From Marchantia polymorpha subsp. ruderalis (taxonomy: Eukaryota > Streptophyta > Marchantiopsida > Marchantiales > Marchantiaceae), in the NCBI GenBank assembly GCA_037833965.1, contig AP031352.1, positions 21,990,501 through 22,054,500 on the forward strand: a stretch of 64,000 nt of DNA, read 5' to 3'. Shown piece after piece: positions 10,228-20,183 of this stretch. Under the pieces are notes generated by a model that saw only the letters and a program-made list of their open reading frames with translations, ran no database searches and was not told where the DNA came from. The first letter of the stretch is position 1; each line of letters begins with the position of its first letter. A program made the translations under genes and the position numbers.

Positions 10228-10464
10228 TTTGAAAAATGTGTGTTACAAGGGACTGCCCGGGCGAACACAATATAAGAGCCTTGAGGATTATGTTTCGAGC
10301 CTGTATCTGATCGTTGGATCGCATAGCGACCCTTTACCTCATAACGATCGGGATGGGGGGCATCAAAGCTTGTGTATCAGCATTCGGAGTAGATCAATTC
10401 GATTCCGAGGACCCCGGGGAGTCGAAAAGTCTGCCTCATTACTTCAGTGTGTTCTTCGGCTCCG

Positions 10465-10536
10465 TTGAATCCATATCGTGAGAGTCGAGGCGAACAGTGA
10501 CCTATTCGCCTAGACTCTCTCGTGATATGGATTCAA
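10465..10536. repeat. Inverted repeat of about 30 bp at the NPF fragment junction
   Basis: Left arm 10465-10494 and right arm 10505-10536 pair with about three mismatched or unpaired positions around a 10-base loop. The right arm includes the first coding bases of the transporter fragment (gtgatatggattcaa). The left arm is then an inverted copy of captured coding sequence, placed exactly at the edge of that fragment. Copies at 36232-36303 and 61999-62070. Confidence 0.85.
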
Positions 10537-10671
10537 GAGTACAAAGGCTGGAAATGGGGCTATTCCATATTGGCCATAGTCATGGGTGCAGCTCTTGTCC
10601 TGCTCGTAAGTGCACGGAGTTTCTTCAGGTACAGAGTTCCCATAGGCAGTCCATTCACTTCCGTGGCCAGA
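10522..10671 (+). pseudogene. NRT1/PTR (NPF) transporter fragment
   Basis: Fifty codons encode YKGWKWGYSILAIVMGAAL, a hydrophobic helix, then FFRYRVPIGSPFTSVAR. In plant NPF proton-coupled nitrate and peptide transporters, a GWGWGF helix followed by an (F/Y)YRY..P.GSP(L/F)T motif marks the end of the sixth transmembrane helix and the start of the central loop. Similarity stops at about 10671, where a dozen unrelated codons lead to a stop. Full NPF proteins are near 550-600 residues, so under a tenth is present. The left edge is a fold-back hairpin and the right edge runs into the P58IPK-like fragment about 30 bp later. Copies at 36289-36438 and 62056-62205. Confidence 0.7.
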
Positions 10672-10703
10672 GAAACCGCAAGCTCCCCACTCAAACGGAC
10701 CAG

Positions 10704-13700
10704 CGTTTATTGATCGTTACCTCTCTCTTTCTTCGAGCTCTGAATGTGTACGCTTCTACTGCTGGTAAGTCAAACCGCATGATCTTGGGATTCCCATTCT
10801 CCTCTTTTATCTCCAACGTTCTCCTTGAACTACGCGTGGCTCAATCGTGAAGAGGAATTGAGCGTTGATTTTGGAATTTTCGTGGGGGCGAGTGGGTTCG
10901 CCTGATGAGGAGGAATAGGAATTTAATTTCTTTAGTTTGTAAGTTTTATTTCCCCGGACGTCCTTTCGGGTGTCGCAACTTATTCACATTGTTCAAATTT
11001 CCGATTATGGGAGCTGAGCGATATCTGTCGACATGATGTTTTGGTCAATATAGTCACGATTCCTCATTCGTGAGGACAATTGTATCGGTAGCTGTCAGTA
11101 TTTGGTATTTAGATCAGTGATCATAATGATCGCGAAGCCTAAAGACTGCTGGAGCACAGTTTTCGTGTTCATGTGTTGCCAGAATTTTCTCACCTCTCAT
11201 ACACAGCTCGTTGTACCACTTCAAGTTCCGGGCTTTACAGCAAGATTAGTTCGATGCCGAGAACTTAAGTTGCAGCTTGGCTCAGAGCTTTTTCTCAACG
11301 CTTGTGTCCAAAGGTGTACTCCAGAATGCTTCACTTGAAGATGATAATCATCTTGGAGAGAAAGAGGTCAACCACAGAGTTCATTGAATGCCAACCGTGC
11401 CGACCTTTTACCTCTTTCCCTATGCAAGGGTTGTGAGCAAAGTAAAGGATGCACTTTGCAATATTTCAATATGATTAGGTCTTGGACTCATGTATATTCC
11501 CACCCCGGATTTCGTCACGTGGCTGTGTCAGAGGTCTGCTCAGCTTACTGTCTCTCAAGATATTATACGCTGAACACTTACGTGATCAGAGTGCCGGAAT
11601 CAGTGAGGGTGGCAATCCAGTAAACTTGATCAACCCATCGAAGGAATGCGGCCCCTCAAAGCGAGATTTCTAGCGGTTCTGCTGAGTTTGGCCGAAGATA
11701 TGCTTCTCTGATTTCAAGTTATAGATTGTGCAAGTTTGTTAAAAGAGCCCTCCTATCGTCGTTCTTCGTTGTATCCTAGATATAACCATCTCATTTAGAG
11801 AAATGGATACTTATTTATCTACCGGGTAATGTTTTTGGTGTCTCGGAACCAATTTGGACTAATTGATTCATCATTCAATCACGGCCTTCACCTTGTCGAC
11901 TCATATCTGCCAGCCCCTTGATGATAAGTAGGCGCCGACTGTGAGGGGTAACCTGATCAGAGAGCTGAAGCATTTTGTCCTTGGTGACAATGTATCTGGT
12001 GCAGTAAGCTTGCAACAACTACGGAAATGAGCTTGATTCTAACCATAACATTGCTAACCTTAGTATTGCTTGCCAGCTAAGTTTTTACCTGTTCCTCTGA
12101 AGGAAGTTCAAGTAGGGCTTTTCCTTATAGAACCAACTTTGCAACATGAATTTCTGTCCCGAGTGTGGTGAAGGGTTCAAATTCGAATAGCATGGTGGGC
12201 GGAGCTATCACGTAGCAAATTAAGTCTTCTTTAGTTCGCTACTGCAGATCGCTAAGTGTGTAGAGATGAGTAGTGGGATGAGACTTATACTGCTTGGGAA
12301 GAGTAAACTCGTTATCCGCTCGTGGAAAGAGCTGCATTGAGGTCTTCAAGTTTAGTCGATTTTGCGTTAGGGCAATTCATTACAGGTTTCTATGTGAGGT
12401 ACTTTTAATACTGGAAGGGGTTTGACGTAGGAAACACTTTACCTTGCATGTGGTTGACATGGAAGAGCAGGACATCCTTTGTGTCCTTTTCGGATTCGAA
12501 TTCTGGATTCTTCAGTGAATCATTTCATGTTATTTATAGGTGCAATTCCTAATGAAGCCAGATTAGCGAATCAATTTCGGTTAGTTCGACTTTCTTCGCT
12601 GTTGAGTTTGTTTTCGCACTTTGACGGGCTTGCTGCTCGTTCTCTTTACAGGCCGTCCCACGGCCTTAATCGTTTCGCGTGGACTTCAGACATTCCTTTT
12701 TTCTTTCCCTTTCTGGAGATACGCAACTTATTTTAGCGCTTTAGTCGGGCGTGATCCAATAACAAGGGTTTTGAAGAAGGACCACAAACATCAGCATCTG
12801 AAACTTGTTGTGCACATACAGTTCCCTTGCAAGTGATTTGGGTTGAATGTTATTAATTACTAGATATTTCATCATCAATACGTGATGTGCTCATCTTCAC
12901 GCTGTTTTTTACCATTCCCTATACGCTAATTTCCAAAGCGTCACATATGTGTGATGGACTCGTCTTCATATCCGCAAGAGTTGTGTTGAGCAGGTTGGGC
13001 AAATAGCTCGATTTCTCCCAGTTTATTTCGTTTGCCTAAGAATACTTCAATTATCTTAAGGCTCTTACATTTTTTTCCCGGAGACAAACTCTTGATTGCC
13101 ATCTACTTTCATAAACAACGGCACAGCATATAATCCATCCTCAGTTTGGAAGATAAAAAACTTTGATTTCGGTCGTGTTTATTTGAAGAGCTCTAGAAGC
13201 CTCCAGAGTTTTATTGCTGTTATCTAGAACGGTTGGCTTAATGAATATGCATTCTTATGTCTGTTTGCAGCCTCGTTCCTGCAAGAAGGTGATGCTGCGG
13301 TTGCCAATGGTGACTACACTACCGCGGTCCGTCATTATAGCAGTTTTATTGGTATGAATATCCTCCCTATATATATGTTTGTACGCATTTTTAATATACT
13401 TAGTATCAGTACGCATTGTTATGGGCAACATACTCTGTTGTCCAAATTCCAGTGCTTAATGTATTGTGTCCTCAATTTTGACTCTTGTTAAAGTCAGCCT
13501 TGTTTTAAGACACTTGATTAATACTTGGCAGTGTTTCCTTCTTACTAAATCTTCAAACAATTGTTATTTCTCGGCAGATTTGAATCCTGCTGCAGCAATA
13601 GGCTACTCCAAGCGGTCGGCGGTTTATGTACAGCAAAAAACATACAAGGAAGCCATCTATGACTTGGATAAAGCTGTCGAAGTTGATCCAGTATTTGTTC

Positions 13701-14135
13701 AAGGTTATTTGAATAGGGGCCGCCTTTTTCGACAGAGCTGCAGGTAAAATTCTCCACCTTTACATAAGTTATTCAAGGAAATATATTCAGGGCTGGTTGT
13801 AGAGTTGCTACTCTACTGATTGACGCCCATTTCTTCTGAAAATATTAATACAGAAGTGTGGATTGGAAGAAGATATTGTTTTCAGACAGAATGTTGAAGC
13901 GGCAAGTGGTTCAATTGATATATTTATCTCCTAGTTTTTTGAAAGAAAAACGATGTTGAGTTTACGAAAGCGGAATCAAGACAAAACCTTTCCCGTCATT
14001 TTCTGGTTTTTGTAACTTACAGTAGGGAGTTGATCTTGAAGATTTTGAATAACAGTTGGTGCTTGCTTTTACGGACACAGGTTTGAAGAGGCGGAAAAAG
14101 ATTTCAATAAAGTTATTGAGATCAACCCGGATTTT
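10704..14135 (+). pseudogene. P58IPK: P58IPK/DNAJC3-like TPR co-chaperone, N-terminal fragment with introns
   Basis: Four exons can be read: about 10704-10764, 13271-13351, 13578-13743 and 14081-14135. The introns have GT-AG ends and the phases agree across all three junctions. The first exon piece encodes a signal-peptide-like LLIVTSLFLRALNVYASTA. The next exons encode SFLQEGDAAVANGDYTTAV, then IGYSKRSAVYVQQ, VQGYLNRGRLF and FEEAEKDFNKVIEINPDF, which are tetratricopeptide repeats with the spacing of the first TPRs of P58IPK. That ER-lumen protein uses TPRs to bind unfolded clients and a C-terminal J domain to recruit BiP. Sequence after 14135 is a GC-rich palindrome cluster giving a stop three codons later, so the remaining TPRs and the J domain are missing. 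The 5' end is fused to an NPF fragment; no start codon is visible. Another ER or TPR protein is possible. Confidence 0.6.
10765..13270 (+). other. Long first intron of the P58IPK-like fragment
   Basis: Begins GTAAGT at 10765 and ends TTTGCAG at 13270. The T-rich texture and lack of long frames fit an intron. I see no gene or RNA inside it. The fact that a 2.5-kb intron is retained shows the fragment was copied as genomic DNA, not through mRNA. In copy 3 the window ends within this intron. Confidence 0.6.
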
Positions 14136-14321
14136 GGGCCTTAGGAGCCCAAAAGCCACGTGGGCCTCCTAAGGCCCACGTGGCTGGGATGCGCGGGCGT
14201 TCGAACGCCCGCGCATCCCCTCCACCCTTAGCCCCACGCGTGGTGGGGCTTGGGGGACGGCCCCTCCCCCGAAACGTCTCTAAGCCCCCATTTCCGGAGG
14301 GGGCCTAGAGACGTTTTGGGG
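14136..14321. repeat. GC-rich palindrome cluster
   Basis: Five nested or adjacent inverted repeats lie within 186 bp. They are 14136-14147 with 14166-14177 (12 bp, perfect); 14154-14166 with 14173-14185 (13 bp, perfect, 6-base loop); 14186-14219 (34-bp perfect palindrome, no loop, centre TTCGAA); 14230-14237 with 14243-14250 (8 bp); and 14267-14289 with 14299-14321 (23 bp, two mismatches). The first two share bases and so are alternative folds. The block cuts the TPR exon on its left and meets the first 272-bp repeat unit on its right. No coding capacity. Copy at 39903-40088. Confidence 0.95.
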
Positions 14322-15136
14322 CAAGTGTCGGAACTTCTACTGCAGCATGACTGTGATTCGAACCTGAAATGTGAAAAGATGTTGCCTCCGAAGCGAAGCC
14401 AGTAGATCGCCCCTTCGCACGGCTTGATATCACAGAACGGAAGTTCTGTGTTATCACACCTCTCCAACCGCAGCTCGTAGACCAGCACTTGCACTCACGA
14501 GCTCTCTGCAGATTTCAATTACAGCTCTCGGGAGACTACGAAACTGTTGAGCCATGATTGATTCGACTCCAGCAGATACCAACTCTTCACAGGCAAGTGT
14601 CGGAACTTCTACTGCAGCATGAGTGTGATTCGAACCTGAAATGTGAAAAGATGTTGCCTCCGAAGCGAAGCCGGTAGATCTCCCCTTCGCACGGCTTGAT
14701 ATCACAGAACGGAAGCTCTGTGTTATCACACCTCTCCAACCGCAGCTCGTAGACCAGCACTTGCACTCACGAGCTCTCTGCAGATTTCAATTACAGTTCT
14801 CGGGAGACTACGAAACTGTTGAGCCATGATTGATTCGACTCCAGCAGATACCAACTTTTCACAGGCAAGTGTCGGAACTTCTACTGCAGCATGAGTGTGA
14901 TTCGAACCTGAAATGTGAAAAGATGTTGCCTCCGAAGCGAAGCCGGTAGATCTCCCCTTCGCACGGCTTGATATCACAGAACGGAAGTTCTGTGTTATCA
15001 CACCTCTCCAACTGCAGCTCGTAGACCAGCACTTGCACTCACGAGCTCTCTGCAGATTTCAATTACAGCTCTCGGGAGACTACGAAACTGTTGAGCCATG
15101 ATTGATTCGACTCCAGCAGATACCAACTTTTCACAG
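14321..15136. repeat. Tandem repeat, three units of 272 bp
   Basis: Units start at 14321, 14593 and 14865, each with gcaagtgtcggaacttctac. Units 2 and 3 are closest; unit 1 has a few private bases. Each unit has a small hairpin (cacagaac facing gttctgtg, broken by one base in unit 2). On the minus strand each holds an open stretch containing VSAGVESIMAQQFRSLP and AVIEICREL followed directly by GTGAGT, which resembles an exon with a splice donor. Because 272 is not a multiple of three, no frame runs through the array. Copy at 40088-40903. Confidence 0.92.
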
Positions 15137-15202
15137 GAAAATCAGCTGTCACAATGATGCGCACTTCACTTATTCTCCCAATTTCAGGCGATTTCGGGAG
15201 AG

Positions 15203-15238
15203 GGTGATATTTCGAGGCGACTGCCTCAAAATATCACC
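15203..15238. repeat. Hairpin, 16-bp arms, one mismatch
   Basis: ggtgatatttcgaggc at 15203-15218 faces 15223-15238 with a 4-base loop. The one mismatch would be a G-U pair in RNA. Copy at 40970-41005. Confidence 0.85.
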
Positions 15239-15351
15239 GTCTCACACAATCCTCTCCTGAATGCTTGTGCGTTTGAAACTCTGTACATCATAATAGCAAA
15301 ACAAAAGGGGTAGCAGTTAGTCAATTACGAGCTGACATCTGTAATATCTGT

Positions 15352-15447
15352 GGACGCTGGCTGCAGAAATCTGGACGACGGAAGAATGGATCTGAGAACT
15401 TTGATCAGAAAGTCGGGAGGTAAGGTTCCCCATGGATCTCCAGGTCG
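15352..15447 (-). pseudogene. F-box domain fragment, second lineage
   Basis: On the minus strand 15447 onward reads RPGDPWGTLPPDFLIKVL, clearly the same motif as RPGDPWETLPSEYLIEVL of the F-box pseudogene near 6850, but diverged. The rest of the F-box (the VCKKW part) is not recognisable. Flanking DNA is also related to that upstream of the first pseudogene, and a segment around 15320-15380 resembles 15505-15560, suggesting further duplication. Copy at 41119-41214. Confidence 0.6.
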
Positions 15448-15713
15448 ACTCTATTCCGTTTCGAGTACAATTGCAATATGCATCAGCTGAGAAGGGAAGT
15501 AGAAGTCAGTAGGCACTTACGAGTCTACATTTGTGAACGCTGGCTGCAGAAGAAGTCTGGACGAGAAAGGAATAGAAACACTATCGACTTCTCTTTCCTT
15601 GCTTACAGTCCCGGACAGTCACACCGACCGGGTGTCGGAGTGGGAACGAATGATGAAGCTGTGGTTCGTGGAGAGTTCATTTTATACTGGCAATTTGGAT
15701 TTGGTGTAATTGG

Positions 15714-15750
15714 AAAACGGGGGAATAGTTTCAAACTATTCCCCCGTTTT
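15714..15750. repeat. Perfect hairpin, 18-bp arms, 1-base loop
   Basis: aaaacgggggaatagttt at 15714-15731, loop C, exact reverse complement at 15733-15750. Such a tight, uneroded fold-back is expected from a recent replication template switch. Copy at 41481-41517. Confidence 0.95.
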
Positions 15751-16050
15751 ACAAGTACCGGAATTCGCGCAGTTTTGAACCAATTTGAATCCATCGTCTC
15801 TTAAACTCAAAGCGAAGGCGGGAAGAGAAATCTCTGATGACCACTGCTGACGTGCGGTGACACACGCAGCACGAACTGACAACATCCAGTCTGGTGACGT
15901 CGCTAATTCTAATCAGGGTTAAAAGTGCACGAAGCTCGTAAACAGCCGCTGAAGCTATTTTGTTCATGGGGCATCAACTCATGGGTGTAGTAAGACTACT
16001 CGTTCCCGTAGTTCGATCATAACTGCTGGGGACAGAAGAATGTGGAAGTC

Positions 16051-16511
16051 AGAAAGAACTATCAAATGAACTGATGGAAGTAGTATAGCTGATCCATTCC
16101 CTTCAATCGACTGGATGTTTGCAAGCTTTATTATCTTAAATGGAAACCGACCATCTAATGTTCATTCATGCCCCTTGCATTCGAATTGCACATGAGCCCC
16201 ATTCCAGTTGTGAGCAAAATCACCTTTTTTCCCCGGTTGACGAATCTAGCCAATAGAGTGAATACTCTCTGGAAACTCATAAGAGAAGTTTGAACGTAGT
16301 GATTACAGCATAACATTTATTTTTCAAAAGGTTGCCGTCGGAACTGGGATGAACCGCTTTACTTCCGACGTTGTGGGACCTTCTGAAGTAAAAACTGTCA
16401 CCGTCCACTTCCCAGTAGTCATGTTGTACACCAAAGCCCGATGCGACCAGAACAAGCTTGAAAGGAAAATGATATGATCCCCTTGCCCGTTCCAACTTCC
16501 TGCGTACCTTC
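16051..16511 (-). pseudogene. F-box-associated domain fragment, copy B
   Basis: Near-identical to 9621-10081, including the displaced frames carrying FPFKLVLVASG and ALVYNMTTGKWTV. Unlike copy A it is not bracketed by the 102-bp repeats, and the sequence on its coding-upstream side (16512-16620) differs. Whichever copy is older, one was transposed about 6.4 kb as a 461-bp block without visible terminal repeats. Copy at 41818-42278. Confidence 0.6.
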
Positions 16512-16619
16512 TTCTGTGAAGTGTACACCTGCGTTGACATATCTGTTGAAGGTCCCACTCAATCTGAAACCAATAATGAGTAACAAAATTAATGATTCTG
16601 GAGTCACCCAGCATCATAC

Positions 16620-17500
16620 ATTTTTTCTAGAAATGGTCCGAGGGCCCAATGAATTCTAGCGTAGCAAGCAAAATGAGCAGCCAGTAGTGAGAATGTTGCC
16701 TGATAAATAACGATCGTGACGTAAGTTGTAAGCTAAAACCAGCAGGAGGTGCAGCTCTCGAATAAAGTTGACGAGAGCTCAGAATCTGACGCTGTCCTGC
16801 GGTCTGAATGATGTTAAAGTTCACTGGCGGTGACATCAGACATTCAAGAAGATAAGAAAAGTTATTTACGCATAAAGAGTTGACTGCTAATGTGCGAGCC
16901 GACCTTTTCTGCATTCTGCATGACCGAGTCACATTGTGCAATCATTGTCTTCGAGAGAAGAGAGTTGAAAACAAGTTGTCAACCAAAATCTGCCTCAAGG
17001 TTCTCAGCTTGATATAAGCCGCCAGCAGCAGCAAGCGAGCAGCCGAGGAAATGTGAAGGGCATGCCGAGGATGCAGAGTGTCAGCAGCAACTCCTCCAGA
17101 AATGTCAGCTTCGTTGCACCTTCGCATCGAGCTAACCAGCAGGTCGTTGGATCACAGACTTCTCGCTTTCTCCAGCACACCGGAGGTCGCAAAATTGCGT
17201 TTCTTCTCATCACCACGGCTGGAGAAACTTGTCAATTGGCAATCGCTGCTCCGCCTTCTGATGGAAAAGCTGGACTTCACAGTCCCATGGCGCCGCCCGT
17301 GATGCAGGCAGGCAGGAAGGAAGGCAGACATCGATATGCTATCCCAGCACCGACGACAAAGACGAAGGCAATGAGGCTGATTGATCACATTGATGATCTG
17401 CACCTCCAGTCCGTCTCGTCGTCCATGGGCATTCAAGCAGCAGAAATCAAGCTGAAGCGGATGAGCTGATTGAAGAAGCCCCAAGTGAGATTGAAATCGA
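16620..17500. other. Region downstream of the membrane protein gene, no gene recognised
   Basis: Several overlapping frames on both strands (for example 17053-17469 plus, 17152-17484 minus) have skewed composition but no recognisable domain. On the minus strand this would be the 3' side of the gene ending at 17512. Copy at 42387-43267. Confidence 0.45.
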
Positions 17501-17511
17501 TTGTTCCTGTT

Positions 17512-18574
17512 CTATCCCGGAACGTGCTTACACATTTTCCAGAAGAAGATCAGCACCGGGAAAAGCAGCAGCGGGAAAATCAAGCAACAAATACTGGCAA
17601 TTCCGAGCAGGAACACAGATCTGCTGGTGGTCAAGGAGGTGAAAGCGATCACGGGACCCACGCCGAAAGCGAACAGAAACCCCAGCAGGCAGAGCCATTT
17701 GCTTTGAACGCGTAGGCCCAGAGTGAACCTCGTGAAAATGTAGTGCAGAACGATGTAGATCTTGGCCAGAAACAGAGTATCCCAAACGATCAGCGCAATC
17801 ATGAACACGACATCTGGACTGCCCTTCTTACTGCCAGAGATTGGAGCATGTGGCACGAATGGAGGACTGTAAACAGGTGGGCTCATTGACGCTCGCGGAA
17901 CGAGTGTCGAGAATTCAGGACGATCGTACTCAGTGATGGTGAGGGTCGTCCGAGGCCAGGAGGAGCACGAAGTCCGAGGTGGTGGAGGTGCAATCCGAGG
18001 CAAACGAGAATTGAGAATTCGATCGATGAGCTGGGGCCGACCGGAGCTCTAGGAAATTGGAATGGAAGCTCGGAATGAATGCTTGAGTCCCGGGGATCCG
18101 TTTCTCCACAGCCTCCTCGACCTTCCCTCCTCGATCCCTCGAGCTCGAGACGACGAAGCTGAGAATAGTGCAGTTCCGAATAGGAAACAGGTCAACTTGA
18201 CAGGGAGAGGGCTGGCCAACTGGTCGCATGGGCGACGGGCGGGCAGTGGTGCACGATGGGCTAGAATTTCGGGGCAAGATGTTCTTGTCCGGAGTTGCAT
18301 CAACCGAAGGACACTCTCCTCCCACTGGCTCGGTGCATGATGTGACGAAATTAGTGCTGCCTCCGGAGAAGGGGAGAAATCCACGAGTCCATGAGTTTGC
18401 GCAACAGCAACCGCAACCGCATGCTTCTGAGAGGCCAGCAGCCATGCCGAGAACTCTTCGGTCTATGGCATGGATCTTCGCAGTTCGACACCTCCCGGTG
18501 GCATTAGTATGGGCACACCCACACCCTGTAGACACCGCTGTTGGTGCCTCGGAATTGTCAGTCTTCAGACACAT
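17512..18574 (-). CDS. Unrecognised Cys-rich, four-helix membrane protein (proposed two exons)
   Basis: The frame ending at 17512 is open back to a TTTCCTAG acceptor at 18049. It encodes a Pro-rich stretch (PRIAPPPPRTSC, then SPPVYSPPFVPHAPIS) followed by about four hydrophobic segments, beginning VVFMIALIVWDTLFLAKIYI and ending LLLFPVLIFFW, and a short basic tail. A second frame upstream, from an ATG at 18574, has a Cys-rich section (GCGCAHT, ACGCGCCC). It can be joined in phase by a 73-nt GT-AG intron (18121-18049), though the donor GTCGAG is weak. The result would be about 330 residues with a Cys-rich N-terminus facing one side of a membrane. I do not recognise the family. The last exon is the better supported half; the first may be chance. 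Copy at 43279-44341. Confidence 0.4.
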
Positions 18575-20183
18575 CTTCGTGCCACCGACCGACTGTCGCT
18601 GGATCTCAGGAGAGGGCACTAGATTCTCCCGAGCCTCAGCCTCCCGATTCCCTCAAGCAAAACTGGCATGACGAACGGACTCTCTCCAATTGCAGATGCA
18701 CAAGAGAAATCCATGACGTCACGATTCTCCGACTGAATGAATGTATACCGGTCGATTCTCACGATTGATTCCCGCTTCATCAGACAGTCTGAAAAGGGCG
18801 AGCTCTGAGGACGACGATCCTGTAAAGCACAGGATTCTGTCGCTTTCTCCGTTCCGCCTCGCGTGCCAGGTAGCATGCGCTCGCATCGCAAAGCAATTCG
18901 CCAGTGCTCGTAGTACTCTATGATTTTGTGGGCCGGGCTATGGCGGGGCAGGGCAGCAGAGGGGACGGCGGATAAGCTGCTGACTTTTTCTGAGTAGAGA
19001 CGGGCTTGTATCTTGCCGCCGGCAAAATCTGAGCCTCACGTGCTGGTGACGGGAGTGGGAGCGAGTGTGGGATCTGCAGCGATTCATGAGTCAACGACAG
19101 CGCCCCTGGCCCCCAGGCTTCTTCTCTAGCATGGCTATGGTGGTGCCAGAAGTAGCCCTCGGACTCCGCATCCTGTTCCAAACGCGGCTACTTCCAACTT
19201 CACGCGAAGGAAATTCCCTGCGCATGGATCTCGAGTTATTGGAGCAGAAAGTCTTCTGCTCGAGAGTCAGCGGGTGCCATAAGCCACACCTCGATCGCCA
19301 TCTCCGACTGGCGTCACTTGCACTCCGGACTCTGGACTCTGGCCGTGCCATGCGTGGACGCGTATCAAAACGCTGTGCGAGGGTGTGGATTATCCGAGTT
19401 GACTCTCGACACGGGACGCAAATCCATCATCTTCCGAAAAGCTCTGTGGTCAAGCATATCTCTCCGACGTGACCTGAACCCATCTCTCGTCTCACGTCCA
19501 ATCCCAAACGGTAGACTTCGCTTCACTCGTCGACCCGCTCGCTTGTCTCCATGTGCGTTCAGTGACGGTTTCAGTTTCAGCCATATCGGCCAAATTTGTC
19601 GATATTACATCACTCGGAGTTCTGGTGTAAAGATAAATCTCGCCGCATGCTATGGTCTTCAGCAGAGCAGCATTGACGATACTGAGATGAACATCTGATT
19701 TAAACGATCCGTCATGAGTTGACTTAAAATTGCTGTCCATCGCGTACACAAGGTTGATCCATTTTTATTAAGGTAACCTTCTTTTTGAACTGACTTTAAA
19801 CAATCGATCCTCTTGGCTCATAATTGACGTGCAAATCGTCGACTGCAAGTGCGAGTGATCGACACAGGAGAGAAATCCTCTTTAACGAAGAAATCCTCAA
19901 GACGAGGGAGTAAAAAGTATCCACACTGAATCCAGTTGCAACCACGGTGATGCGTTCGTTGAAAATGTAGGGGTGAAATTCATTTCACTTTTCAATATAA
20001 GCACTGATTCATCCCGAGGATCAAATCAAGAATTTACAGCAACCGAATCTCGATCCAGCCAGATCGTTCTATTTATGATTATTATCGGTAATTTTAGGAC
20101 CTCAAAACCTCCAGTGCTAAAAGTTGAAGCTGCGGATTCATACACCGCGAACTACTTAAAGCATCCGAATTTGTACAGAACCT
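18575..20183. other. Intergenic region, no gene recognised
   Basis: Lies between the 5' side of the membrane protein gene and the 3' end of the LRR gene, both on the minus strand. The short frames here lack recognisable domains. TTTATT, a minus-strand AATAAA, occurs at about 19763 and could serve the LRR transcript. Copy at 44342-45950. Confidence 0.5.

Noticed and set aside
14349-14365. tRNA gene or tRNA-derived SINE on the minus strand, suggested by GGTTCGAATCA (internal B-box)
   Set aside because: The flanking T-stem does not pair, and no A-box or acceptor stem is found at the right distance.
14321-15136. CRISPR-like array
   Set aside because: Three direct 272-bp units without short spacers, in a eukaryotic context. 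It is an ordinary tandem repeat.
17053-17469. 138-codon plus-strand frame
   Set aside because: No recognisable domain. It overlaps comparably long frames on the opposite strand, so openness here reflects base composition.
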